A stretch of 64,000 nucleotides of DNA from Rhodoferax lacus (GTDB lineage: Bacteria > Pseudomonadota > Gammaproteobacteria > Burkholderiales > Burkholderiaceae_C): contig NZ_QFZK01000009.1 in the NCBI RefSeq assembly GCF_003415675.1, positions 62,001 through 126,000 on the forward strand, in the 5' to 3' direction. This document shows positions 16,548-23,893 of this stretch, in pieces. Each line of letters starts with the position of its first letter. The stretch's first letter is position 1. Both the position numbers and the translations under genes were made by a program. The notes beneath the pieces are model-generated. The model saw only the letters and a program-made list of their open reading frames with translations. It did no database searches and was not told the origin of the DNA.

Positions 16548-17378
16548 CTATTCCACCAACTGCAACGCGTCCAGCGGACTGATGGCGCCACCTGCTGCGA
16601 CCAAATGGGTGGAAAAGGAATGCCGCAAGGTATGCACCGTTGCGTGCTTGGCAATGCTCGCCGAAGCGCAAGCCCAGCTTTCCCCGGTACGCGGGTACTT
16701 GGCTTCCAGTGCGTGGGGCAGGTAGACACCCTCGTGCCCATGTGCCCGGTCTGTTGCCCACAATGCCCTGGCCTGGGCCAGCTGCGCGCGCAGGGTCGGC
16801 TCCAGAGAGCGCGGCAGCATGACCACCCTGTCCTTGTCACCCTTGCCACTGCGCACGACGACTACATGGCGGTCAAAGTCCACATCTTTCACACGCAGAG
16901 ACAGACCTTCGGACAAACGCATGCCAGTGCCATAGAGCAAGCGTGCCAATGTGCCTTCAGCGCTAGGGATCAAGGACAAAACCTGCTGCACCTCGGCAGT
17001 GGAAAACACCACCGGAATGCGTTTTCTCTCAGGAGGGCGGCCAATCTGGTTCATCCAGGGCAAATCAAGACCCAGCACTTCGCGGTAAAGAAACAGCAAG
17101 GCGTTGAGGGCTTGCCGGTGGGTGGCGGGCGACACCTGGCGCTCATTGGCCAGCATGGTCAAAAATGCCTCTACCTCCGCGCCACCCATGTCACGCGGGT
17201 GCCGCATGCCTCCTGTTTTGGCAGACCACAGTACGAAGAAACGTGCCCAGTAGAGGTACGCTTTTTCTGTCTTGAGGCTATAGTGCAAATACCGGATGCG
17301 CTCGCGCACCTGGTCCAGCAGCCGCGTTGAAGCCAGCGCAGGCCTGTCGACTTTGTCAGATCTGTTATACCTGTACAT
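16548..17378 (-). pseudogene. intI: Integron integrase IntI, internally deleted and lacking the catalytic tyrosine
   Basis: 276 aa against about 320-340 for IntI. The N-terminal SAM-like domain (RLLDQVRERIRYLHYSL) and most of the catalytic domain are clear: Arg 154 in GTGMRLSEG, the beta-hairpin Lys in RSGKGDKDR and HTLRH (249-253). Two in-frame losses are evident by comparison with the family. About 40-45 residues are missing between ESW (235) and IAKHATVH, which removes the IntI-specific insertion. About 30 residues are missing between STHL (259) and VAAGG, which removes the LLGH box and the nucleophilic Tyr of IYTHV. The tail SPLDAL is preserved. The frame remains open, but the protein should be catalytically dead. 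It faces away from the cassettes, as in all integrons. Confidence 0.82.
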
Positions 17379-17386
17379 TCATACAG
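17371..17386. promoter_or_regulatory. LexA (SOS) box at the intI start
   Basis: CTGTACATTCATACAG matches CTGT-N8-ACAG exactly and overlaps the intI ATG (17376-17378 on the minus strand). SOS control of integron integrases through a LexA site at this position is established for several classes. Confidence 0.75.
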
Positions 17387-17429
17387 TCTATGAAGGTAAG
17401 TACATGATGTCAAAAGATTTTTTGGATTC

Positions 17430-17498
17430 TTTGCGAACGTGTTATCCGACTGCGCGCCGGAGGTATCCGGTGATTTGCGGGCTACATCAAAGTTGAGC
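17430..17498 (+). other. attI-like recombination site
   Basis: Between the integrase start and the first cassette. The core GTTGAGC (17492-17498) fits GTTRRRY, and it pairs (with one G.T wobble) with the R'' box GCTTAAC of the first cassette at 17759, as expected if the cassette was inserted at G^TTGAGC. The left limit is arbitrary. Confidence 0.6.
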
Positions 17499-17503
17499 AT
17501 CAA

Positions 17504-17752
17504 ATGCAGCGCGAGGCGAAGTTTGTTGGTTGGTTTGCATTGGCGCTGGGCTGCGCTGGCATCCTGTCTGGTGCAGGAATTCTTGCGGGATGGTCGTCGG
17601 AGTCTGCCGGGAGTGGCTGCAAGGCGATTTGTGGCTTAGCCTTGCTATATCGGGAACTGTTCGGCGATCTTGCAGGAAGATTCGTTGGCGGTTTTCTAAC
17701 GTTTGCCGTTGGAGTGGCATTTTGTCTATTTGGCTACCGTGTTCTCAAATAG
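17504..17752 (+). CDS. Integron cassette 1: small membrane protein (hypothetical)
   Basis: 82 aa, starting 11 bp after the attI-like core. It contains hydrophobic segments at about 8-30 and 58-80 with a Gly/Cys-bearing stretch between, probably two membrane helices. I do not recognise a family. Base composition is lower in GC than the flanking chromosome, as usual for cassette genes. The stop lies 7 bp before the R'' box of its attC. Confidence 0.65.
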   Translation: MQREAKFVGWFALALGCAGILSGAGILAGWSSESAGSGCKAICGLALLYRELFGDLAGRFVGGFLTFAVGVAFCLFGYRVLK

Positions 17753-17758
17753 CGCGAG

Positions 17759-17816
17759 GCTTAACAGGCCGCTGCATCGGACTGCCTTCGGCTTCCGCTG
17801 AGCTTCATCGTTAGGC
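17759..17816 (+). repeat. attC site of cassette 1
   Basis: 58 bp bounded by GCTTAAC (R'', 17759-17765) and GTTAGGC (R', 17810-17816), with imperfect dyad symmetry between. Size and boxes are those of a typical 59-base element. Confidence 0.8.
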
Positions 17817-17839
17817 TGTTGTAGAAAGAGGCTTTCTGA

Positions 17840-18250
17840 ATGACTTTATTCCGTGGCGGCTGTCTATGTGGTGCCGTGCGTTACGAAACGACCTCTGATC
17901 CTTTGAACCAGAGGGTATGTCACTGCAGGGCTTGTCAAAAAGTTATCGGCGCTGCTTTCAATGCTCGCGTGCTCATGCGCATCGAGCATGTTTCTATCTC
18001 TGGCCCAATCAGCACATTTCACTCTTCAGAAACTCTTGAGCGCGGTTTTTGTTCGCATTGCGGTTCAAGCATTTTCTCGCGGCGTGTTTCTGCTGGAGTC
18101 ATCGGCTTAACAGCCGGTAGCCTCGACGAGCCGTCACTATTCAAACCTGACATGCATTTTTGGATATCTTCAAAGCAACCGTGGCTAATAATTGCAGATA
18201 ACCTGCCTCAATACCCAGAAGGCCCGCCATCTTTGGGTTATACGCCATGA
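17840..18250 (+). CDS. Integron cassette 2: GFA-domain (glutathione-dependent formaldehyde-activating-like) protein
   Basis: 136 aa. Zinc-ligand pattern of the GFA/Mss4-like fold: GGCLCGAVRY at residues 6-15, CHCRACQK near 32-39, and CSHCGSS near 71-77. Members were named for S-hydroxymethylglutathione formation, but most are uncharacterised small-molecule-binding proteins. GFA genes are a recurrent cargo of environmental cassettes. Its codon use and AT content differ from the host genes on either side of the integron. Confidence 0.8.
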   Translation: MTLFRGGCLCGAVRYETTSDPLNQRVCHCRACQKVIGAAFNARVLMRIEHVSISGPISTFHSSETLERGFCSHCGSSIFSRRVSAGVIGLTAGSLDEPSLFKPDMHFWISSKQPWLIIADNLPQYPEGPPSLGYTP

Positions 18251-18266
18251 GTATTTACGGCAACTG

Positions 18267-18329
18267 GCCTAACCCATCAGTCGAGCGGGACGCGCGAAAA
18301 GCAGCGCGCGCCTCACCTTAACGGTAGGA
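18267..18329 (+). repeat. attC site of cassette 2
   Basis: R'' box GCCTAAC at 18267-18273 is exactly complementary to the cassette 2 start GTTAGGC (17810-17816), as the circular form requires. An internal inverted repeat (CGCGCG ... GCGCGCG) follows. The R' core at 18323-18329 is GGTAGGA, one mismatch from GTTRRRY. Confidence 0.7.
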
Positions 18330-18335
18330 GGCCAA

Positions 18336-18611
18336 ATGTTTCCATCGAAAGAGAAACGCATGCAACGATGGGCTGTCACAAGAGCCCATGGTCAGCGCCG
18401 CTTCGTTCTGATCCACGGTGTTTGTCTCTGGGGGCTGATAACCGGCATCTCCTGGTCGCTCCTCATGTGGTTGCGCGGATCGATGCCCAATCCAGCAATT
18501 CAAGTCCCCGTTGCAATCGTGCTCTTTGCCCTGGGTGGCATTCCTTGGGGCTTGTTGGTTTGGCGTTACTCCGAGAAGGCATTCCGTTCCCATGAGCAAC
18601 AGGCCTCCTAA
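18336..18611 (+). CDS. Integron cassette 3: small two-helix membrane protein (hypothetical)
   Basis: 91 aa. A basic N-terminus (about 22 residues) is followed by two hydrophobic helices at about 23-46 and 53-76, separated by a short MPNPAIQ loop, and a charged tail. This is a general architecture of small inner-membrane proteins; no family recognised. The TAA stop overlaps the R'' box of its own attC. Confidence 0.65.
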   Translation: MFPSKEKRMQRWAVTRAHGQRRFVLIHGVCLWGLITGISWSLLMWLRGSMPNPAIQVPVAIVLFALGGIPWGLLVWRYSEKAFRSHEQQAS

Positions 18612-18684
18612 CCATTCGTTTCAGCTGATGCGCTACAGCGCACTGCGCGCGCGTGCGCTTGCGGCTGAACTCCGTCGGTTAAAC
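18606..18684 (+). repeat. attC site of cassette 3
   Basis: R'' box TCCTAAC (18606-18612) is complementary to the cassette 3 start TAGGA (18325-18329). TTCAGC and GCTGAA form the inner L''/L' arms, with a GC-rich palindromic centre. The R' core is GTTAAAC (18678-18684), a perfect GTTRRRY. Confidence 0.7.
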
Positions 18685-18718
18685 GTTGCCCTTCCACCTA
18701 GCGAAAGGCTGATCGCCC

Positions 18719-19114
18719 ATGAAAACAGGTACAGCGGCGGTTCCGGCGACCATAGATGAGTACATCGAGGCCTTCCCGCCAGAGGTCCAGAGTATTCTTC
18801 GGCGGGTGCGCCAGGTTGTCCGCGCCGCCGCGCCCGAGGCGCAAGAAGTCATCAGCTACAGAATGCCCGCGCTCAAGCAAGCCGGGGTGCTGGTGTACTT
18901 TGCTGCCTTCAAGAGTCACATCGGCTTGTATCCGCCCGTCAGTGGTGACCCTGAAATAGCGAAGGCCATTGCGCCGTACGCGGGAGAGAAAGGGAATCTC
19001 CGGTTTCCCTTCGCCCAACCGATTCCCTACGATCTCATCGCACGCATCACTGCGCTGCGCTTGAAGCAAAATCTGGCGAAAGAACAGACCAAACGTACAA
19101 GAACCAAGTCTTGA
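18719..19114 (+). CDS. DUF1801 (YdhG-like) protein, probably integron cassette 4
   Basis: 131 aa. The family pattern is clear: TIDEYIEAFPPEVQSILRRV at the start, then SYRMPALK, LVYFAAFKSHIGLYPP and the GNLRFPFAQPIPY segment. The family adopts a small alpha/beta fold of unknown function. The gene starts 40 bp after the R' core of attC 3. A possible R'' box GCTTAAC at 19198 differs by one base from the complement of this cassette's start, but no convincing R' follows, so the cassette's right end is unresolved. Confidence 0.75.
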   Translation: MKTGTAAVPATIDEYIEAFPPEVQSILRRVRQVVRAAAPEAQEVISYRMPALKQAGVLVYFAAFKSHIGLYPPVSGDPEIAKAIAPYAGEKGNLRFPFAQPIPYDLIARITALRLKQNLAKEQTKRTRTKS

Positions 19115-19212
19115 GTGCGCAGAGCAGAACGTTACCCAAACCACCCAACGAGGGGACGATTTCCTGCCTACGACCTTCAAGCGCTCCGCATGTTCATGCT
19201 TAACCGACCCCA

Positions 19213-19890
19213 ATGACTCTCTGCCTAGATCACATTTTCATCTGCACAGCCGTTGGCGCCCCGGAAGCGCAGGCGCTGCTCGATGCAGGTTTTGTCGAGG
19301 GCAGCCGAAACGTCCATCCTGGCCAAGGCACGTCAAACCGTCGATTCTTCTTTGCGCACGGGTTCCTGGAGTTTCTGTGGGTGCACGACGAACACGAGGC
19401 GACATCTGCGCTGACCGGACCGACGCGTCTTTGGCAGCGTTGGTCCCAACGCGGCGAGACGGCCAATCCGTTCGGCATCTGCTTCGCATCGCAATCAGTG
19501 GTCGAATATCCTTTGCCCTTTGCGTCGTGGGCTTACGAGCCGGGATACCTGCCCCAGGGCAAGCGGATCCACTTTGCCCAAGGAGCGGCGTTGTCCGAGC
19601 CGGAGCTCGTTGCTCTTGGCTGGCCTCAGCCAGCCGTCGCTGCCGCCCCGCAACCCAGAGCGCATCGGTTGCCGCTGGGCGCCATGCGCTCAGTGTCGGT
19701 TGGCCTGGCGGATGGCGACACGCTCTCTGCGCCCCTGCGTGCGGCGAGAGACTGCGGCCTGGTGCGCGTTCACCATTCACCCAGGCCAGAACTGGTGGTT
19801 GAGTTCGAGTCGCCAAACGCCATTCACCTGCACTTTCCCTCGCTCGCACTCACTCTGCAAGGCAGACCCGGCGACGTTGTTCAGGGGTGA
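19213..19890 (+). CDS. VOC/glyoxalase-like domain protein
   Basis: 225 aa. It begins LCLDHIFICT, the first beta-strand with a metal-type His of the vicinal-oxygen-chelate fold, and continues VHPGQGTSNRRFFFAHGFLEFLWV, typical of the Glyoxalase_3-like group, which also supplies a Glu in FLEFLWV. The C-terminal half carries a second, degenerate module (LVVEFESPNAIHLHF). Function unknown. It lies between the integron array and the minus-strand MFS gene; whether it is a cassette gene is unclear because no attC follows it. Confidence 0.65.
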   Translation: MTLCLDHIFICTAVGAPEAQALLDAGFVEGSRNVHPGQGTSNRRFFFAHGFLEFLWVHDEHEATSALTGPTRLWQRWSQRGETANPFGICFASQSVVEYPLPFASWAYEPGYLPQGKRIHFAQGAALSEPELVALGWPQPAVAAAPQPRAHRLPLGAMRSVSVGLADGDTLSAPLRAARDCGLVRVHHSPRPELVVEFESPNAIHLHFPSLALTLQGRPGDVVQG

Positions 19891-19919
19891 TCTGCAGTCC
19901 CTCATGGACAAGGTGTGAC

Positions 19920-20057
19920 ATGAAACAACTGGCCGTGTTGGTCCAGGACGTCGCAGATGCCATACGGGGAAAACCCAGTTGCCAGCTTGCGGGCAGTGGC
20001 ATTTCTATGCTCCGCACCATGGGCATTGAGTTGGAAGCCTGCAAAAAACCAGAGTGA
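19920..20057 (+). CDS. Hypothetical 45-residue ORF
   Basis: ATG 19920 to TGA 20057. The product starts MKQLAVLVQDVADAIRG and has two Cys but no membrane segment. It starts 29 bp after the VOC gene stop, so it could be its last partner. No recognisable family and only weak ribosome-binding sequence; it could be non-coding. Confidence 0.25.
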   Translation: MKQLAVLVQDVADAIRGKPSCQLAGSGISMLRTMGIELEACKKPE

Positions 20058-20110
20058 CCAAGAGCGTGGGATCAGGCTTTCTGCGCATCCCGCATAGCGC
20101 GCTCACACCT

Positions 20111-21301
20111 CTAAAGCACCCGCCCCCTGGCCCGCCACAAAGCCGCCAGGCCCACCGCAGCCACCAGCACCAGCACCGCAGGAAAGGCAATGCCGGGCGA
20201 CCAGTCAATCAGCGCGCCGGACACGCCGGAGGCACTCAGGCCGCCCAGGGTGTAGGTCAGCACCAGCACGGCAGTGCTGTTGACCAGGGTGATGCCTTTT
20301 TCACGCGAGCCGATGTCGGTCATGGCCATCATGTACAGCGTGCCACCGGCGCCGCCCCACACAAACACAATCGGCCAGGCCAGGACGGGTTGTGCTGCCA
20401 CCCATGGCAGGGCCAGCGTGGCCAGCAGCATGGCAAGCGCCGACCACACCATCAGCGTGTGGCGGCCGCGGATCTGGTCGCTGAAGCGGTCGGCCAGCAT
20501 GCCGGCGGGCACCATCAGCACCACGCCGCCCAGCCCGCTGATGGACACCAGCACGGCGGCGGCCGAAGCACTCAGGCCGAGCGCCAGGCCATAGAGCGGC
20601 AGGATGGATGTGACGCCGGTCTCAAAGAAGCCGCCCACAAAACCCGCCAGCATGATGATGGGGTGGGCCACCACCGCAGACACCAGGCCGTGCAGGCCGA
20701 CACGCGCGCTACCCGCATCCGTGGCCTCGGGCACCGGGGGGATCAGCAGGGTCCACAGCAGGCCCAGCACGTTGAAGCCAATCACCACCCACAGCGTTAC
20801 CGGGTTGGCTGCGCCCAGCCAGACCAGCGCGGCCGGGCCGATGATGAAGGTGGCGCTGACCATGGTCTGGAAGATGCCCACAAAACGGCCGCGCTGCGCG
20901 GGCGGGCAGAACTCGGCAATCAGCGCCTCGGCCAGCACCCAGCGCAGGGACATGGCAATGCCCGAGGCCAGGTTGAGCGCAAACCACAGGGCCAGCTCAG
21001 ATGTGAGGGCATACAGCACAGCGCACAGCAACAGCACCACCGATGACAGCCACATGCACGGCCTGCGTCCCAGCCGGTGGGCCACGCTGGAGGCAAACGG
21101 CGTCATCAAAAAAATGCCCAGCCAGCCGGTGGCCACAAACAGACCGGCCAGGGTGCTGCTGACATCGGCGCCCTTGAGGCGCAGGAGCAGTAGTGGCGAC
21201 AGAATGAAGTAGCCCACCAGACCGAAGAAGGTGGAGCCAAAAATGGCCGCCAGACCCAGGCGCGCACCGGTGGGGGCGGCAGCTGCCGACGTTGTGCTCA
21301 T
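20111..21301 (-). CDS. MFS transporter
   Basis: 396 aa, about 12 predicted membrane helices. The cytoplasmic loop 2-3 motif appears as SSVAHRLGRRP near residue 77, and a weaker copy in the second half (DRFSDQIRGRH). The substrate cannot be told. Its ATG overlaps the stop of the HAD phosphatase gene by 4 bp (ATGA), and that gene overlaps prfC the same way, so the three form one operon prfC-HAD-MFS. Confidence 0.85.
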   Translation of the reverse strand: MSTTSAAAAPTGARLGLAAIFGSTFFGLVGYFILSPLLLLRLKGADVSSTLAGLFVATGWLGIFLMTPFASSVAHRLGRRPCMWLSSVVLLLCAVLYALTSELALWFALNLASGIAMSLRWVLAEALIAEFCPPAQRGRFVGIFQTMVSATFIIGPAALVWLGAANPVTLWVVIGFNVLGLLWTLLIPPVPEATDAGSARVGLHGLVSAVVAHPIIMLAGFVGGFFETGVTSILPLYGLALGLSASAAAVLVSISGLGGVVLMVPAGMLADRFSDQIRGRHTLMVWSALAMLLATLALPWVAAQPVLAWPIVFVWGGAGGTLYMMAMTDIGSREKGITLVNSTAVLVLTYTLGGLSASGVSGALIDWSPGIAFPAVLVLVAAVGLAALWRARGRVL

Positions 21302-22134
21302 GCCCGCGCCGCCAGCAGGGCTGCGGCCATCTCGGCAAAGCCGGCGCCGCGCTCCGAGGGCGCGATGTAGCGCGGCAGGTGCGACAGCCCCGCCGCTACG
21401 CGCGCGATGTTGGCCACGCCCACGCTGTGGGTGAATTGCTCGAACATCGCCACGTCGTTACCGGAGTCGCCCACAAAGACCCAGCGCTCCAGCTCGGCAT
21501 CCAGCCTGCGGCCCAGCAGTTGCAGGGCAATCCAGCAGGCGCCCCGCCATTTGTTGAAGAGGCCGAAGCAGCCGTGAATGTGGATGCTGCTGACCGTGGT
21601 GTGCATGCCCTCGGCCTGCAGGATGGCCACGATTTGTGCAATCTGCACAGCGCTCAGGTCTGCAAACTCGGCCGCGTCAAAGGCCAGGTCGGTTTCGCGG
21701 CCATCGCTGTCGCGGGTGATCTGGGCGCCGGGTACCTCGCGCAGCACGCGCTCGCCCACCGCACGCATGCGGGCGCGGTTGCGGGCACGCACAGGCGCTT
21801 CCTGCTGGTACATCTTGTGGCGGTTGGTGTGCGGGCCCACCCAGGCCACGGCGCCGTTTTCGGCCACCACGGCATCCACGGGCAGGGGTTGCAAACCGCT
21901 GGCGGCATCGCCCTTGGCCAGCCGCTCGCACCAGCCAATCGGGCGCCCGGTGATGGCAATCACCTGCAACCCGGCCGCCTTCAAATCCGCCAGGGCCTGC
22001 AGGGCGTCGGGCGTGATGGCTCCATGGGTGGTGAGCGTGTCATCGATGTCGGTGAACACGCCTGTCACGCCCTGGCGCGCAGCCAGCGGCCAGTCGCCTA
22101 GGGGCAGCATGGCGCGCGCAGCCTGCACCCCCAT
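21298..22134 (-). CDS. HAD-IIB family phosphatase
   Basis: 278 aa. Motif I is FTDIDDTLT near residue 28 (nucleophile Asp), motif II AITGRP near 61, the Cof-type cap lies between, and motif IV is FVGDSGNDVAMFE near 220. The length and the cap fit the mannosyl-3-phosphoglycerate or sucrose-phosphate phosphatase-like subfamily, but the substrate is open. The ATG at 22134 overlaps the prfC stop; an internal Met at residue 9 is an alternative start. Confidence 0.8.
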   Translation of the reverse strand: MGVQAARAMLPLGDWPLAARQGVTGVFTDIDDTLTTHGAITPDALQALADLKAAGLQVIAITGRPIGWCERLAKGDAASGLQPLPVDAVVAENGAVAWVGPHTNRHKMYQQEAPVRARNRARMRAVGERVLREVPGAQITRDSDGRETDLAFDAAEFADLSAVQIAQIVAILQAEGMHTTVSSIHIHGCFGLFNKWRGACWIALQLLGRRLDAELERWVFVGDSGNDVAMFEQFTHSVGVANIARVAAGLSHLPRYIAPSERGAGFAEMAAALLAARA

Positions 22135-23765
22135 CAGCCCGCCGACTGCAGCGCCAGACCGGCGTGCTCGCGCAGCGGATGGAAGTGAATTTTGGGAAAG
22201 CGCTCCTGCGCCAGGCGCACGTCATAGGGGCTGGTGCACAGGTACGCCAGGGTGTCGGCCGCGTCCTTGGCCATGCGCTGCGGGTAGGCGTTGATGAACT
22301 CCTGCAGCTCTTTGGGCGTGTCGGCGGTGATCCAGCGCGCACCCGTGTACTGGCTGCCTTCCAGGCGGATGTCGGCGTCGTACTCGCCCTTGAGGCGGTG
22401 CTGCACCACTTCAAACTGCAGCTGGCCCACGGCGCCCAGCAGCATGTTGCCGCCCATCTCGGGTTTGAAGACCTGGATGGCGCCTTCCTCACCCAGCTGG
22501 GCCAGGCCCTGCTGCAGCTGCTTGGTGCGCAGCGGGTTTTTCAGGATCACGGTCATGAACATCTCGGGCGCGAAGAAGGGCAGGCCGGTGTACATCAGGT
22601 TGACCGAGCCGTCGGTGATGGTGTCGCCCAGCTGCACGCCGCCGTGGGTGGTAAAGCCCACGATGTCGCCAGCATAAGCCTCTTCCACGGCTTCGCGGCG
22701 CTGGCTCATGAAGGTCACAACAGAAGTGGGGCGCAGCTCCTTGGCCGTGCGCATGACTTTTAGCTTCATGCCCGGCGTGTACTTGCCCGAGGCCATGCGC
22801 ACAAAGGCAATGCGGTCGCGGTGGTTGGCATCCATATTGGCCTGCACCTTGAACACCACGCCACTGAAGGCGTCGTCCTCGGGCTGCACCTCGCGCACCA
22901 CGGGCTGGCGGTTGACCACCGTGGTGCTGGTGCGGCTCTGCGGCGCCGGGGCCAGGTCCACCAGGGCGTCCAGCACTTCCATCACACCAAAGTTGTTCAC
23001 ACCGGAGCCAAAGAACACCGGCGTCTGCTTGCCCGCCAAGAAGGCCGCATGGTCCCAGGCGGGGGAGGCGCCCACAGCCAGCTCCATGCTGTCAATGGCC
23101 GTGGTCCATTCGTTACCAAAGCGCTGGGCCAGGGAGGCTGCGTCGTTCAGCGGCACGGTATCGAAATCTTGCGGGCGGCGTTCGCTGCCGCTCTCGAAAA
23201 CTGTCATGGCCTTGGTGCGCAGGTTGATGATGCCGCCAAAGCCCTTTCCTTGGCCCACCGGCCAGGTCATGGGCACGCAGGGCATGCCCAGCTCGCGCTC
23301 GATCTCGTCCAGGATGTCCAGAGGCTCGCGCACCTCGCGGTCCATCTTGTTGACGAAGGTGATGATGGGCGTGTCGCGCTGGCGGCAGACCTCGATCAGG
23401 CGGCGCGTCTGTGCCTCCACACCGTTGGCCGCGTCAATCACCATCAGGGCCGAGTCCACGGCAGTCAGCACGCGGTAGGTGTCTTCGCTGAAGTCCTTGT
23501 GGCCGGGCGTGTCCAGCAGGTTGATGACGTGGTCGCGGTAGACCATCTGCATCACGCTGGAGGCCACCGAGATGCCACGCTGCTTTTCGATCTCCATCCA
23601 GTCGGAGGTGGCATGGCGCGTAGCCTTGCGCGCCTTGACCGAACCGGCGATCTGGATCGCGCCGGAGAACAGCAAGAGCTTTTCGGTCAGCGTGGTCTTG
23701 CCCGCGTCCGGGTGGGAAATGATGGCAAAGGTGCGGCGACGGCGGGTTTCGTTGGCGAATGACAA
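22134..23765 (-). CDS. prfC: Peptide chain release factor 3
   Basis: 543 aa translational GTPase that recycles RF1/RF2 from the ribosome. G1 is ISHPDAGKTTL near residue 16, the switch I region contains RGISVASSVM, G3 is DTPGHKDF and G4 NKMDRE. The RF3 domains II and III follow (QVFKPEMGGNMLLGAVGQLQFEV). The start is TTG 23765: the next in-frame codons upstream reach a TGA with no ATG between. Downstream the stop overlaps the HAD gene. Confidence 0.93.
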   Translation of the reverse strand: MSFANETRRRRTFAIISHPDAGKTTLTEKLLLFSGAIQIAGSVKARKATRHATSDWMEIEKQRGISVASSVMQMVYRDHVINLLDTPGHKDFSEDTYRVLTAVDSALMVIDAANGVEAQTRRLIEVCRQRDTPIITFVNKMDREVREPLDILDEIERELGMPCVPMTWPVGQGKGFGGIINLRTKAMTVFESGSERRPQDFDTVPLNDAASLAQRFGNEWTTAIDSMELAVGASPAWDHAAFLAGKQTPVFFGSGVNNFGVMEVLDALVDLAPAPQSRTSTTVVNRQPVVREVQPEDDAFSGVVFKVQANMDANHRDRIAFVRMASGKYTPGMKLKVMRTAKELRPTSVVTFMSQRREAVEEAYAGDIVGFTTHGGVQLGDTITDGSVNLMYTGLPFFAPEMFMTVILKNPLRTKQLQQGLAQLGEEGAIQVFKPEMGGNMLLGAVGQLQFEVVQHRLKGEYDADIRLEGSQYTGARWITADTPKELQEFINAYPQRMAKDAADTLAYLCTSPYDVRLAQERFPKIHFHPLREHAGLALQSAG

Positions 23766-23893
23766 AGGGGATCCAGATCAAAGGGAGCAATAGGACGAAT
23801 TTTACCGGTTGCCCAACTTGAGGCGGCCTTGCGCTGGGCCGGGGTTGGAATGGCGCTATTCTTGCGTGCGCCCCCGCCTCAAAGGAACCGCTC

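Noticed and set aside
18459..18466. CTCCTCAT, the left half-site of the palindromic element, in cassette 3
   Set aside because: No CAAATCGTC at the right distance and no flanking palindrome; an eight-base chance match in a membrane-helix codon run.
19128..19149. GTTACCC and ACCCAAC after DUF1801 as attC boxes
   Set aside because: GTTACCC does not fit GTTRRRY, and ACCCAAC does not complement the start of cassette 4; no dyad arms between.
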